Shown in pieces: positions 46,101-48,516 of a stretch of DNA of 64,000 nt. This DNA is from Oegoconia quadripuncta (lineage: Eukaryota; Arthropoda; Insecta; Lepidoptera; Autostichidae). The stretch lies in the NCBI GenBank assembly GCA_949316235.1, contig OX438748.1, positions 33,722,836-33,786,835 of the forward strand, written 5' to 3'. Each line of letters starts with the position of its first letter. Position 1 is the first letter of the stretch. Made by a program: the position numbers and the translations under genes. The notes below the pieces were generated by a model. That model searched no databases. It was given only the letters and a program-made list of their open reading frames with translations, and had not been told where the DNA came from.

Positions 46101-47365
46101 TCTTATTCAAAGGAAATTATTGCATATTAACGTGAACTTCATTAAAAAAACGTATGCATAGCCCTCTGAATGAATAGCCGATTTCGCGGAGCCGGCTTAC
46201 ATTATCAGCAAGTTTGCCTTTATATCCTGTATTGACATCATGTTTATTACTATTTTTCCTAAATGGTGCTTTATTTTTGTCGCTGACACTGCCCATAGAT
46301 GCTTACTTATATATTCACACACATTCTGTAGTTATACCTACATTATAAGTTTTATAAAAATTCTTGCAAAGTTAATGTATGTGTTTGACTGGACCGCATT
46401 TCGATAAGCTGAGGTCAATAACCGATTGATAATTTTGGCCTCCTCGCCTACTTGCTATGCTTAATATGAATCTCTTAGTCGTCTTTTATAACCCATGAAG
46501 AGTTGCCTCTATAGTGTTTCCTTGACGAAAACACAGGTAGGAAATCATATGGTATCTTCCTTTTACTCCAGCAAAGTGACATTACAGTCGCCAGTTATTC
46601 GTATTTTTTTTTACTTACCCCAGACCAAGCACCAGCGTTCCAGCTGGGGCAATCATGTTGACTGCACGGTTGGCTTGACCGCGGAGCTGGAGACACGCAG
46701 CCGGGTTCTGGACTGGCGCCAGGCTCGTAAGTGTCAGCTCTGGTGACGTTCGCTGATCTTGCGCACAGCACTCGTCGAGTGCGAAGCCCTCCGCCGCAGG
46801 TTACGCTGCATGACGACCACTCTCCGACATACCACCTAATTAGGGAGCAAATGGTAAATTGGAGTAATATATCATTGTAAGACAATGGGTCTGGAACATC
46901 TTTGTCTATCTGATAGCAATGCTATAAAGTAAAATTGACACAAATAAGTTTCATGTTATTATATTTTGAGTTAAGCTCGAGAGAAATAGGCCTTAACATG
47001 CGGTAACTTGGTTAGGAACTTATCCAACTCATCCCGCCATCTCCTTTTTGGTCTGTGGCGACGCCTTTTTTCTAATGGTGGGCTCCAGGTGGTGGCGATT
47101 TTGGCCAACATGTCGTCTCGTCTATCAACTGGTCGCAGGAGGCCTGGGAAAGAGAGCCGTGGAGAGAGAGGAGGGAGGCCTTTGCCCAGCAGTGGGACAG
47201 TATGGGCTCCTCATAATAATAATAGGGTAACTTACTTGAAAGGACACGGATGCGTATTGCACCTCACTACAGATGCCTGAGGCTTGCTCGACGCGTCGCA
47301 CAGCTGCTCAGGCGCATCTGATCCGGTCAAACGATCCCGGCAAACGGCCAGCGACATCTTATAGC
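996..47365 (-). CDS. ADAMTS-like (ADAMTSL1/3, nolo, MADD-4 type) extracellular protein, 15 internal/3' exons, both ends outside the window
   Basis: This is the main gene of the window. Exons in transcript order: 47365-47236, 46835-46619, 41788-41636, 40539-40415, 38258-38016, 30962-30842, 27321-27200, 26183-26102, 25523-25356, 24256-24074, 23374-23222, 19861-19683, 4556-4332, 3745-3634, 1152-996. Every junction has AG/GT sites and matching phase, giving one open frame of 789 complete codons. Order of domains: a run of TSP1 repeats, one Ig domain (first Cys and Trp in one exon, DHGVYTC in the next), an acidic linker, then one full and one started TSP1. No protease domain is seen. ADAMTS-like proteins are secreted matrix or synaptic-organiser proteins; MADD-4 and nolo act in neuromuscular or neural development. 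TSP1 plus Ig architecture favours this over papilin, F-spondin or ADAMTS proteases. Orthology to nolo is inference. The 5' end and the usual PLAC tail are not visible. Confidence 0.82.
1372..1705 (+). mobile_element. SINE-A (tRNA-headed), full length
   Basis: The head CGCCTCCGTGGCTCAATGTA and GGTCGCGGGTTCGATCCCCA carries pol III box A-like and box B motifs. The body contains TCGGTTTGGTTGGTGGTAGG, ATCTTATCTAAATCTGCCGC and CAGAGATATGAT; the end is AACCCGTCGTGTATATAAAA. About 335 bp. This copy defines the family for the entries below. Confidence 0.85.
2308..2367. other. Perfect 22-bp inverted repeat with 16-nt loop
   Basis: Arm 2,308-2,329 (ACGTATGTATACTACCTTAT, then TA) is exactly complementary to 2,346-2,367. 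The loop contains a small internal palindrome AAGTTAAACTT. It belongs to no repeat family I could find elsewhere in the window. Confidence 0.8.
2725..3020 (+). mobile_element. LINE 3' end ([10 protein letters not shown] type)
   Basis: Encodes, with frameshifts, [12 protein letters not shown], and a [21 protein letters not shown] segment, then a tail with TCACTTTCCATCAGGTGAGA and an A run. This is the C-terminus of a non-LTR reverse-transcriptase ORF. Confidence 0.65.
3634..3745 (-). CDS. ADAMTSL exon 14: first half of a TSP1 repeat
   Basis: One base then 37 codons: [19 protein letters not shown] and RGAVCQ. WxxxxWSPC is conserved, but CTALC lacks the Ser/Thr before the second Cys, so the O-fucosylation consensus seen in the other repeats is lost. 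Phase 0 out. Confidence 0.92.
3746..5537. other. Intron sequence around ADAMTSL exon 13
   Basis: Apart from the exon at 4,332-4,556, nothing recognisable; 4,850-4,920 has a GGTTATAGCTCAGTGTGTG box A-like motif resembling one end of repeat F. Confidence 0.45.
4332..4556 (-). CDS. ADAMTSL exon 13: acidic linker
   Basis: One base, 74 codons and two bases. The acceptor (TCTAG before 4556) was chosen because it alone gives the phase needed after exon 12; a nearby TTCCAG would be out of phase. It reads [15 protein letters not shown], then a very acidic DDDSDIIIV stretch and a Thr/Glu-rich end. There is no Cys. The open frame continues beyond the donor but only into intron. Confidence 0.75.
5538..6279. 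mobile_element. MITE-I with terminal inverted repeats TACCGGATGA, carrying SINE-C
   Basis: The left end TACCGGATGATTTTTTTTAC and right end GTAAAAAAACTCATCCGGTA are inverted. The interior (CATCATAAAGCGTTGTGTCA, GCGCGTGCGTTTTG, CTTCTATTTCACTTACCTA) matches the copies at 27.7 and 58.3 kb. Confidence 0.8.
5644..5895 (+). mobile_element. SINE-C (SINE-B relative with a different head)
   Basis: Head GACGACCGATTGGTGTAGTG and GGTTGCGGGTTCGAATCCCG; the body ACTCCCGAGTCTTGGATGTT and CTAGTATCCATAGCACAAGC aligns with SINE-B. Inserted in MITE-I. Confidence 0.85.
6560..6690 (+). mobile_element. LINE 3' tail (AAGRCCGCCT...AATAAAGAGTATTTG type)
   Basis: GATAAGACCGCCTAATTGTG, then GCAATAAAGAGTATTTGTAT. The same ending occurs at 15,170-15,295 and 55,615-55,745. 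Confidence 0.6.
6742..7100 (-). mobile_element. RTE-like LINE, 3' end of the reverse-transcriptase ORF
   Basis: Minus-strand codons include [30 protein letters not shown], and [20 protein letters not shown] sequence, the C-terminal signature of a LINE ORF very common in lepidopteran genomes. It is degraded (no intact frame past the C-terminus). Confidence 0.65.
7449..7742 (-). mobile_element. SINE-A, near full length
   Basis: Tail TTATGCACAACTGGGT at the left, head at the right with a short insertion in the box A region. A tail-only fragment lies at 7,208-7,240. Confidence 0.85.
8110..8230 (-). mobile_element. LINE-L 3' UTR fragment
   Basis: Antisense copy of the tail unit: (GTCAAA)n-like start, then TAGGTACACAGGGTACACTT. 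Confidence 0.7.
8555..8868. mobile_element. Inner TIR element
   Basis: GAGGCCGTCTGTCACATAGA at 8,622 pairs with CCATGTGACAGACGGCCTCG near 8,801. The inverted similarity extends outward about 100 bp, to ATTGCAGCCCATGC and GCGTTGCAATG. Confidence 0.65.
8865..9235 (-). mobile_element. LINE-L or related LINE 3' end
   Basis: Antisense; the tail CAAAGTCAAAGTCAAA is at the left, then the 3' UTR motif TACACAGAGTACACTT and upstream sequence shared with 45,280-45,545. Confidence 0.7.
9490..10060. other. Unassigned intron sequence
   Basis: No motif, repeat family or convincing frame seen. Confidence 0.4.
10064..10203 (-). mobile_element. SINE-A fragment joined to repeat F
   Basis: Body only; the head is replaced at 10,204 by repeat F (10,205-10,540). 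Confidence 0.7.
10205..10540 (-). repeat. Repeat F, copy 1
   Basis: Inverted match to 53,695-54,010, including ATCCGCAAGATAACGTTTAT and TAGTGTATCCTGATGTTATT. Confidence 0.7.
11053..11375 (+). mobile_element. SINE-A with internal fold-back
   Basis: Full head and body, but the block AGATAAGATGGTGGTAG is present inverted next to its normal copy, giving a 20-bp perfect stem at 11,191-11,237. Confidence 0.8.
11395..11545 (+). repeat. Repeat O (GCCTTTTACGACACCCACGG family)
   Basis: GAAATGCACC, AACATGCAAATCTATAGAT, ACACCCACGGGAAGAGAC. Common lepidopteran interspersed repeat; class not recognised. Confidence 0.65.
11770..11958 (-). mobile_element. SINE-A, head missing
   Basis: Ends at AGATTTAGATAAGAT exactly where the next copy's T-rich tail begins. 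Confidence 0.75.
11959..12306 (-). mobile_element. SINE-A, full length, tandem to the preceding copy
   Basis: Complete from TTTTTTTTATCCACAAAGGG to the head GAGCCACGGAGGCGGTT. A small TTAAAATTATTAATTAACAT duplication lies in the middle. Confidence 0.85.
12590..12840 (+). repeat. Repeat O
   Basis: AATGCTTGAAACAAAATCCA, GGGGATGAGCGTAAAGCGC, CGCCTTTTACGACACCCACT. Confidence 0.65.
13129..13392 (+). mobile_element. SINE-B (second tRNA-headed family), full length
   Basis: Head GACGACCTGTTTGGTGTAGT and GGTCGCGGGTTCGAATCCCG, with box A and box B motifs. Then GTTCCCGAGTTATGGATGTT, CATCTGGTATC, GGAACTAGATGGCGC and an A-rich end. About 260 bp; reference copy for this family. Confidence 0.85.
13400..14255. 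other. Unassigned intron sequence
   Basis: AT-rich; 13,850-13,925 is a GC-rich island (GATCGCGGTGGCGCGCTGCC) that could be the edge of an element but has no partner in the window. Confidence 0.4.
14256..14519. mobile_element. Fold-back element J, ends CTAGGGATGTTAG / CTGACATCCCCTA
   Basis: About 265 bp with short inverted ends and an interior rich in ATCCGA and TCCGAA words. It resembles hAT-type MITEs (inference). Confidence 0.55.
14668..14940. repeat. Repeat G, copy 1
   Basis: GTAGATAGCGATAAATTAGC, ATGACTATCATAATACGCGG, GAACTTTGCTACCAGCCTTC, ATCGCCATTGCCCGAGCCAC. Class not recognised. Confidence 0.6.
15170..15297 (+). mobile_element. LINE 3' tail, same type
   Basis: GATAAGGCCGCCTAATTTGT, AATAAAGCGTATTTG and a (GATT)n end. 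Confidence 0.6.
15600..17560 (+). mobile_element. LINE-L: 5'-truncated non-LTR retrotransposon with reverse transcriptase, one frameshift
   Basis: A reverse transcriptase frame is readable from about 15,640 to 16,425 (motifs [40 protein letters not shown]) and resumes one frame over from about 16,424 to 17,339 ([33 protein letters not shown]). A single extra base near 16,423-16,426 causes the shift; motif order is otherwise intact. The endonuclease region and ORF1 are missing. The end reads [10 protein letters not shown] followed by a stop, an AATAAA-like site and a (TTTTCA)n tail at 17,534-17,560. Jockey/CR1-like group is likely; I cannot name the family. It lies in the sense direction opposite to the host gene. 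Confidence 0.85.
17858..18258 (-). mobile_element. SINE-A interrupted by a LINE-L tail
   Basis: Both ends are present; the 70-bp insert is at 18,047-18,116. Confidence 0.85.
18047..18116 (+). mobile_element. Very short LINE-L tail inserted in a SINE-A copy
   Basis: About 65 bases of LINE-L 3' UTR ending in (GATTTT)n interrupt the SINE-A copy at 17,858-18,258. TGGTG is repeated on both sides of the insert, consistent with a short target-site duplication. Confidence 0.75.
18284..18530 (-). mobile_element. SINE-B, full length
   Basis: ACACAGCGCCATCTAG to AACAGGTCGTT, in the same orientation as the SINE-A just before it. Confidence 0.85.
18725..18915 (+). repeat. Repeat O, 5' portion
   Basis: AATGCTTGAAACAACATCCA, ATTATACAGAAATGCATTC, GAGGTGAGTCTATCGTCG. 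Confidence 0.65.
19095..19321 (-). mobile_element. SINE-C, full length
   Basis: Nearly identical to 5,644-5,880, with the head at the right ending AATCGGTCGTC. Confidence 0.85.
19683..19861 (-). CDS. ADAMTSL exon 12: second half of the Ig domain and acidic tail
   Basis: 59 codons plus two bases. [20 protein letters not shown] gives the D-x-G-x-Y-x-C signature with the second Ig Cys, then the G strand NLTLLVKP, then a Pro/Glu-rich tail ending PLAD. NLT is a sequon. A 15.1 kb intron follows. Confidence 0.92.
20368..21491. mobile_element. TIR element K, about 1.1 kb
   Basis: The left end GGATCTATTACGTAAGTCAA...CATCGTAAACGATTATTACG is inverted against the right end CGTAAACGATGGCC...TTTACGTAATAGGCCCTC. 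No ORF of transposase type is visible, so it is non-autonomous. Confidence 0.6.
21540..21600. repeat. Repeat shared with 50,088-50,170
   Basis: Both read AATTAAAGAAAGAAATAGGG-like sequence, then GTGTGTAAGTA and CTACTTCCCCCTTGGCAAAT-like sequence. Confidence 0.6.
21829..22098 (-). pseudogene. Unrecognised ORF, probable transposable-element remnant
   Basis: 89 codons starting [14 protein letters not shown] and ending with [20 protein letters not shown] and a stop. I do not recognise the family. Its flanks (shared AATAGGGTGTGTAAGTA repeat at 21,555, LTR-like sequence at 22,440-22,700) suggest an element rather than a host gene; this is inference. Confidence 0.35.
22440..22700 (+). repeat. LTR-like sequence with 64-bp tandem duplication
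   Basis: Two adjacent units at 22,481-22,544 and 22,545-22,610 both read TCTACCTCGT, an AAGTGC, an AAGCTAGGCG and CTGTATTAGAA/CATGTATTAGAA. An AATAAA and a GC-richer end follow. The layout resembles an LTR 3' half, but no second LTR was found. Confidence 0.4.
23222..23374 (-). CDS. ADAMTSL exon 11: first half of an Ig (I-set-like) domain
   Basis: 51 codons, phase 0 on both sides. It contains [19 protein letters not shown] and [11 protein letters not shown], the B-strand Cys and the conserved Trp about 13 residues later. NRT is a sequon. The Ig fold is finished by exon 12. Confidence 0.9.
23707..24042 (-). mobile_element. SINE-A, full length, 32 bp from ADAMTSL exon 10
   Basis: Complete copy whose head lies just 3' of the exon donor at 24,073 in transcript sense. 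Confidence 0.85.
24074..24256 (-). CDS. ADAMTSL exon 10: end of a TSP1 and basic linker before the Ig domain
   Basis: 61 codons, phase 0 on both sides. It begins VECKQIMAQ, completing REVEC from exon 9, then [19 protein letters not shown], then a linker ending in five residues PKKKK. The lysine run just before the Ig domain could be a protease or heparan-sulfate binding site (inference). Confidence 0.9.
24257..24969. other. Intron 9/10, unassigned
   Basis: Near 24,780-24,850 a TTATTTATTTAACACTTTAT segment resembles an antisense LINE tail (compare 52,430 and 56,040); otherwise nothing. Confidence 0.4.
24970..25240 (-). mobile_element. SINE-B, full length
   Basis: Tail ATAATAAATATCTTTGCA, head to ACACCAAACAGGTCGTC; ends about 115 bp from ADAMTSL exon 9's donor. 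Confidence 0.85.
25356..25523 (-). CDS. ADAMTSL exon 9: end of one TSP1 and start of the next
   Basis: 56 codons, phase 0 on both sides. It has [20 protein letters not shown] (end of one repeat), then [20 protein letters not shown] (core of the next) and is cut at QRE. The Pro-rich loop is unusual in length. Donor GTGAGT. Confidence 0.92.
25524..26101. other. Short intron between exons 8 and 9, possible degraded LINE
   Basis: Two overlapping minus-strand frames of 79-80 codons at 25,747-26,065 hint at an old LINE C-terminus, but no diagnostic motif survives. Confidence 0.3.
26102..26183 (-). CDS. ADAMTSL exon 8: first half of a TSP1 repeat
   Basis: 82-nt micro-exon: one base then 27 codons reading [20 protein letters not shown] and ending TCIHE. 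The second core Trp is Phe here. NYT is an N-glycosylation sequon and CTKSCG fits the O-fucose consensus. GTAAGT donor. Confidence 0.9.
27200..27321 (-). CDS. ADAMTSL exon 7: second half of the TSP1 begun in exon 6
   Basis: 40 codons plus two bases. It reads [20 protein letters not shown] and then [11 protein letters not shown], giving the last four cysteines and an NAS sequon. Phase 0 in, phase 2 out, with donor GTATTG being slightly non-consensus. Confidence 0.9.
27715..28032. mobile_element. MITE-I, ends truncated
   Basis: AAGTGAAATGGAACGTATTG at the left and ACTTCTATTTCACTTACCTA at the right are the subterminal inverted repeats; the outermost TACCGG parts are missing. Confidence 0.75.
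28036..29390. other. Unassigned intron sequence
   Basis: Very AT-rich at 28,480-28,640; a C-rich pyrimidine tract (CCTCCCCCTCTACCCCCCG) at about 28,990. No gene seen. Confidence 0.4.
29391..29634 (+). mobile_element. SINE-A, 5'-truncated
   Basis: Starts in GGTTGGTTGGTGGTAGGGC and keeps the complete tail. Confidence 0.8.
29779..30045. repeat. Interspersed repeat N (TTAGGGTTCCGTAGT type)
   Basis: TTAGGGTTCCGTAGTAAACA, AATCACGCCGATAAAGTAGT, GGTATGTCGTTGGATAGGAC: a pattern I recognise as frequent in lepidopteran genomes, class uncertain. Confidence 0.6.
30051..30365. mobile_element. MITE-M with ends AAGSCC..TTAATAAACCA
   Basis: AAGCCCGTATTAATAAACCA at the left, GGTTTATTAATATTGGCCTT at the right, inverted. 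Internal TCTTGAGG motifs also repeat in both orientations. A relative lies at 36,215-36,360. Confidence 0.7.
30364..30551. mobile_element. MITE-H, copy 1
   Basis: TTAGTGTGCCCGCCCACGAC at the left against GTCGGCCGTGGGCGGAAAGC at the right (inverted), plus an inner inverted GTAGGACCGATAATCGGCC / ATCAGTCACCGATTGTCGG pair; about 185 bp. Confidence 0.8.
30550..30735. mobile_element. MITE-H, copy 2, directly abutting copy 1
   Basis: Same orientation and nearly the same sequence as copy 1, from AAGTGTACCCGCCCACGACC to ATTGTCGGTCGTGGGTAGGG. Confidence 0.8.
30842..30962 (-). CDS. ADAMTSL exon 6: linker and first half of a TSP1 repeat
   Basis: One base completes an Arg codon, then 40 codons. A Ser/Gly linker is followed by [19 protein letters not shown]. 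This W-x(4)-Y-TSCSASC form is, from memory, typical of one particular TSP1 in ADAMTSL1/3-nolo proteins, where the second Trp is replaced by Tyr; it is my main reason for that family assignment. Confidence 0.9.
31248..31267. repeat. (TA)n microsatellite
   Basis: About 10 TA units. Other short arrays: ATATATAT at 6,428-6,448, (GTA)n at 35,539-35,560, (TTA)n at 56,030-56,053. Confidence 0.8.
31806..31872 (-). mobile_element. SINE-A tail fragment
   Basis: TTACGCACAAGGAATTAGCA through AAATGAAGATGAGGC only. Confidence 0.7.
31895..32098 (-). mobile_element. Fragment shared with 46,263-46,445
   Basis: Shares GGTGCTTTATTTTTGTCG, CATAGATGCTTACTTA and ATTTTGGCCTCCTCG in the same order. A shorter match (AAGTAAAGTTGCAGTGTTTA) recurs at about 49,253-49,280. 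Confidence 0.55.
32099..32745 (-). mobile_element. SINE-A interrupted by repeat E
   Basis: Tail half 32,099-32,322, head 32,669-32,745; repeat E fills the gap and about 30 bp of SINE are missing at the junction. Confidence 0.8.
32325..32668 (+). mobile_element. Repeat E with poly(A) tail, inserted in SINE-A
   Basis: TAACCCTCTCGCAGAAGACC to CCCTCTCATATAAAAAAAA. The poly(A) end indicates retroposition. A 100-codon open frame across it is shared with the 60.3 kb copy and is not a gene. Confidence 0.75.
32999..33799 (+). CDS. EcKinase-like gene, exon 1
   Basis: The start is the first in-frame ATG; the frame is open upstream only through a TTG with no ATG. The exon ends exactly after the HGDxxxxN catalytic motif, a split between catalytic loop and metal-binding motif. 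Confidence 0.88.
32999..36959 (+). CDS. Ecdysteroid-kinase-like / CHK-kinase-like phosphotransferase, complete two-exon gene
   Basis: Exon 1 is 32,999-33,799 (267 codons, phase 0, donor GTAAGA). Exon 2 is 36,504-36,959 (acceptor TTACAG, 151 codons and TGA). Total 418 residues, the usual size of the EcKinase family (DUF227, CHK kinase-like). Visible motifs: Lys72 in VIVKTL (nucleotide-binding Lys), Glu90 in KREVTAY, ILED at 132-135, the Brenner catalytic motif HGDCWINN at 254-261 and, across the intron, VDYQ at 277-280 (metal-binding Asp). All key residues are present, so it is probably active. Family members are soluble cytosolic kinases that phosphorylate ecdysteroids or xenobiotics; the substrate here is unknown. 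The gene is nested in an ADAMTSL intron on the opposite strand. A second ATG six codons downstream is an alternative start. Confidence 0.88.
33818..34040 (-). mobile_element. Antisense retroelement 3' end in kinase intron
   Basis: (GAAA)n and AACATTTATTCAGCTTAC directly after the kinase exon 1 donor, then TCCAGCTCAGCATAATGCTG. The layout fits a LINE or SINE tail read in reverse. Confidence 0.45.
34266..34412 (+). mobile_element. SINE-B, left part, head deleted between boxes A and B
   Basis: GACGATCTGTTTGGTGTAGT runs straight into AATCCCGCTAGGGGCA. The copy is broken at 34,412 by another SINE-B and seems to resume at about 34,684. Confidence 0.8.
34413..34683 (-). mobile_element. SINE-B, full length, inserted antisense in another SINE-B
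   Basis: (AATA)n tail and ACACACAGCGCCATCTAG at the left, head to CAACAGGTCGTC at the right. Confidence 0.85.
34684..34790 (+). mobile_element. SINE-B, right part of the split copy
   Basis: ACCATCTGGTATCCATAACA to GATGGCGCTGTGTGTATG and (TTTA)n. Confidence 0.75.
35066..35228. mobile_element. MITE-H, copy 3, right end missing
   Basis: TTAGTGTGCCCGCTCACGAC to CATTTTTCTCCTACAAAAAT; breaks before the terminal repeat. It lies in the kinase intron. Confidence 0.75.
35572..35625 (+). mobile_element. SINE-B head only
   Basis: GACGACCTGTTTGGTGTAGT to TATACCAAAAG, cut before box B. Confidence 0.7.
36215..36360. mobile_element. MITE-M relative, short
   Basis: AAGGCCCGTATTAATAAATT at the left and AATTTAATCATAGGGCCCTA at the right; ends 140 bp before kinase exon 2. 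Confidence 0.5.
36504..36959 (+). CDS. EcKinase-like gene, exon 2
   Basis: It starts [20 protein letters not shown], the metal-binding segment, then SFLFICTD and the helical C-terminal lobe, and ends TIING before TGA. The match of frame and motif order with exon 1 makes the join secure. Confidence 0.88.
   Translation, partial: ENKQPQLCFVDYQAMRYASPVTDIISFLFICTDSVFRLQHFKDLQNIYYESLKSFLNLYNIDVANIYPRTEFESDIEDYLPYGLLLALLELRIVTTTPEDDAIMKGSNIVPGSDTSVVPGEINLFKIRVDDVVQEAVESGTLDKIVTIING
36965..36970 (+). terminator. AATAAA polyadenylation signal candidate of the EcKinase-like gene
   Basis: AATAAA begins six bases after the TGA, followed closely by an A-rich run. If used, the 3' UTR is very short. Confidence 0.45.
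37035..37412 (-). repeat. Repeat D, copy 1
   Basis: Inverted relative to 50,480-50,820: GAAATCTTTAAAAGTTACC, CTGAGGGAGAGTCTGG, GGTGGTCCTTCTCAGCG, TGCAGCGGGACGAGACCACG. Contains a run of 12 C at about 37,211. It starts 75 bp beyond the kinase stop. Confidence 0.7.
38016..38258 (-). CDS. ADAMTSL exon 5: complete TSP1 repeat with long internal loop
   Basis: 80 codons with phase 2 on both sides. It starts [17 protein letters not shown] and shows cysteines in [22 protein letters not shown], then a Ser/Gly-rich linker SYSGGD. WSPC and CSVTCGEG are typical TSP1 core motifs. This is the exon just upstream (in transcript order) of the intron that holds the kinase gene. Confidence 0.92.
38259..40414. 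other. Intron with unexplained plus-strand frames
   Basis: Frames at 38,871-39,155 (94 codons, no ATG) and 39,283-39,465 (ATG start, [17 protein letters not shown]) are not similar to anything I know, and no repeat partner is seen in the window. Confidence 0.3.
40415..40539 (-). CDS. ADAMTSL exon 4: non-TSP1 linker
   Basis: 41 codons plus two bases. The exon has no cysteines: it begins DDIEDLLPG and continues as a Pro/Gln/Arg-rich linker ending VPLEAT. It fits phase 0 in and phase 2 out. Its acceptor lies about 40 bp from the tandem decamer array at 40,581-40,660. Coding support comes from phase and context, since linker sequence is not recognisable alone. Confidence 0.75.
40581..40660. promoter_or_regulatory. 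Tandem decamer array, HSE-like
   Basis: Eight consecutive 10-bp units, mostly ATATTCTTGA, so TTC and GAA alternate every 5 bp (TTCnnGAAnnTTC), which is the heat-shock element layout. Regulatory function is inference; it could be a simple satellite. Confidence 0.5.
40745..41030 (+). repeat. Repeat O, long copy
   Basis: ATGTCACGACCGTTATCCCA through TCGCCTTTTACGACACCCAC and TTGGTTCCATTCTAAC. A 5' fragment also lies at 42,245-42,325. Confidence 0.65.
41636..41788 (-). CDS. ADAMTSL exon 3: rest of a TSP1 repeat
   Basis: 51 codons in phase 0 at both ends. It opens with [13 protein letters not shown] directly after the AWSG of the previous exon, so the TSP1 core is split between Trp and the first Cys. 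It then has [10 protein letters not shown] and CFTGISC and ends in an acidic stretch. The intron upstream is 4.8 kb and full of repeats. Confidence 0.9.
41810..42077 (-). mobile_element. SINE-A, head truncated, 22 bp upstream of ADAMTSL exon 3
   Basis: Its T-rich tail begins close to the exon acceptor at 41,789, so the SINE may overlap the branch-point region. Confidence 0.8.
42415..42803 (+). mobile_element. Two abutting LINE-L 3' ends
   Basis: 42,415-42,520 is the 3' UTR of one copy (GTACCCTGTGTACCTACC). It joins directly to 42,528-42,803, a second copy starting within [10 protein letters not shown] and closely matching the one at 43,840-44,100, with a TTTGACTTTGAC tail. Confidence 0.75.
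43270..43640 (-). mobile_element. LINE 3' end ([10 protein letters not shown] type), antisense copy
   Basis: The minus strand encodes [37 protein letters not shown] and [10 protein letters not shown]. This open 98-codon frame is a LINE remnant and not a host gene. 63,820-63,890 carries the same 3' tail only. Confidence 0.7.
43660..44105 (+). mobile_element. LINE-L 3' end
   Basis: Retains the C-terminal codons ([30 protein letters not shown], stop) and a 3' UTR with the shared GAGTTTCTTGCTCGTTCTTC motif, ending in an AAATAAATA-type tail. Confidence 0.8.
44305..44521 (-). mobile_element. SINE-A, head missing
   Basis: Tail and body to GGCGGACATTTAAAAT. Confidence 0.75.
44655..44880 (+). repeat. 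Interspersed repeat (CACTGCTGAGCATAGGCCTC type)
   Basis: CCCACTGCTGAGCATAGGCC, ATCCAGCGACTTCGCGCGAC, CATCATGTGAGTCGATGTCC. Related pieces at 150-245 (inverted), 3,060-3,120, 50,880-50,995 and 56,895-57,010. Confidence 0.6.
45280..45545 (-). mobile_element. LINE-L 3' end
   Basis: Antisense and nearly collinear with 8,865-9,120, down to the shared GTCCAGGGATGATTATCATC segment. Confidence 0.75.
45840..46450 (-). mobile_element. LINE-L-like longer antisense copy
   Basis: Begins with the shared ACACAGGGTACACTT unit and runs further into upstream element sequence than the other copies. The part from 46,263 to 46,445 is also present at 31,920-32,098. Confidence 0.6.
46619..46835 (-). CDS. ADAMTSL exon 2: complete TSP1 repeat plus start of the next
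   Basis: Completes the Lys codon and reads [16 protein letters not shown], then [12 protein letters not shown]. Six cysteines of a canonical TSP1 are present, with a WSSC motif and CSVTC, which fits the O-fucosylation consensus CxxS/TC. It ends in phase 0 at GGG before GTAAGT. The longer-than-usual loop between the third and fourth cysteines carries an N-glycosylation sequon, NVT. Confidence 0.9.
47030..47225 (+). mobile_element. LINE 3' end ([12 protein letters not shown] type)
   Basis: Encodes [14 protein letters not shown] and contains GCCTTTGCCCAGCAGTGGGA followed by an ATAATAATA tail, a very common lepidopteran LINE ending. It lies only about 10 bases below the donor of ADAMTSL exon 1. 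Confidence 0.65.
47236..47365 (-). CDS. ADAMTSL exon 1 of 15 visible: second half of a TSP1 repeat
   Basis: Acceptor CAG ends at 47366 and a canonical GTAAGT follows 47236. Two bases complete an incoming codon, then 42 codons, then two bases of a Lys codon. It encodes the C-terminal half of a TSP1 with cysteines in [22 protein letters not shown]. The cysteine-rich start (CSxxCG) must lie in an exon upstream, which I could not find up to 64,000. Confidence 0.85.
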
Positions 47366-47860
47366 CTGGAATTAATAGAATTGTTAAACCAAGCGCGTCT
47401 CAAGATATCTTGGCAGTATGATGAATGAATTGCAGAATAAATGGGCACTTCTTAGGTCCGCGTGCTCCAAATGAACTTCATTGTTAATTTGCAATCTTCT
47501 TCTTCAATTTAAGAGCTACGCTTTTGTCGGTGGAGTAACGACCACGCCTCTCTACTTTCCGCCCTCGTTTTAACCTCTTGGTACGACACGACATTCACCT
47601 TTTATTTCACTTGGTCAAAGTAATTACGCCTAGGTCTTCCCCTTCCTCTCTTTCCTTCAATCTTTCCCTCAATTTCTCAAAATACAAATTTCGTCTTGTA
47701 ACAAATAATCATCATCACACATCTTCCACTGTAATTGATATCAGGAAAGATCAACTGTGACGGTTGGCACGACGTTTATTAAAGGCAGCCGGTGATCAAA
47801 TATTAACATGAACCCCAGATTAATTAAAGCAAGACTATCATCCTGCTTCCAGCATTATTT

Positions 47861-48075
47861 GACGACCTGTTTGGTGTAGTGGTTAAAAAATCTGACCACT
47901 ATACCAAATTGGCGGGTTCGAATCGAATATGGACGTTTTCATTTAAGATAAGTATTTAGAAAAAAAAAAATGTAGTATATTAATTATTTGGTATCCACAA
48001 TACAAGCCTATAATTACTTAATATGGAATTATATGGCATTGTGTGTATGTCCAAGGATATTTATTTATTTATTAT
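47861..48075 (+). mobile_element. SINE-B with internal deletion
   Basis: Head through GGGTTCGAATCG, then jumps to ATATGGACGTTTTCATT; complete 3' end. Confidence 0.8.
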
Positions 48076-48250
48076 TATCATCGGTACCTGCCAGGTAAGC
48101 ATAGCTAACCAGTCTCTTCTCCAATAGTACTAGTATTTTCTAGGGTTTCTGTCGCAAACATAAATAATAATAACACCCTGTTTTTGTCAAAATACGCTAT
48201 AGAAAAGCAGATGGTAGACCAGCCGTATACGGACGAAATAAAGAGATATT

Positions 48251-48516
48251 AATAAATATAATATATAAATAAATATCTATGCACATATACACAGCGCCAT
48301 CTAGTTCCACACTAAGCGACTAGGCTTGTATTATAGATACCAGATGGTTGATAAACTACACAAATACATTTCTTTTTCTAAATAAATACAATCATCCATA
48401 ACTCGGGAACACATATATGTATTCATCATACAAACATATGCCCCTAGCGGGATTCGAACCCGCGACCTTGTGGTATAGCAGCAGAATTTCTAACCACTAC
48501 ACCAAAGAGGTCGTCA
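48251..48516 (-). mobile_element. SINE-B, full length, inverted relative to the previous copy
   Basis: ACACAGCGCCATCTAGTTCC to AAGAGGTCGTC. With 47,861-48,075 it forms a tail-to-tail inverted pair separated by about 175 bp. Confidence 0.85.

Noticed and set aside
46495..46746. Plus-strand 83-codon frame
   Set aside because: Shadow of ADAMTSL exon 2.
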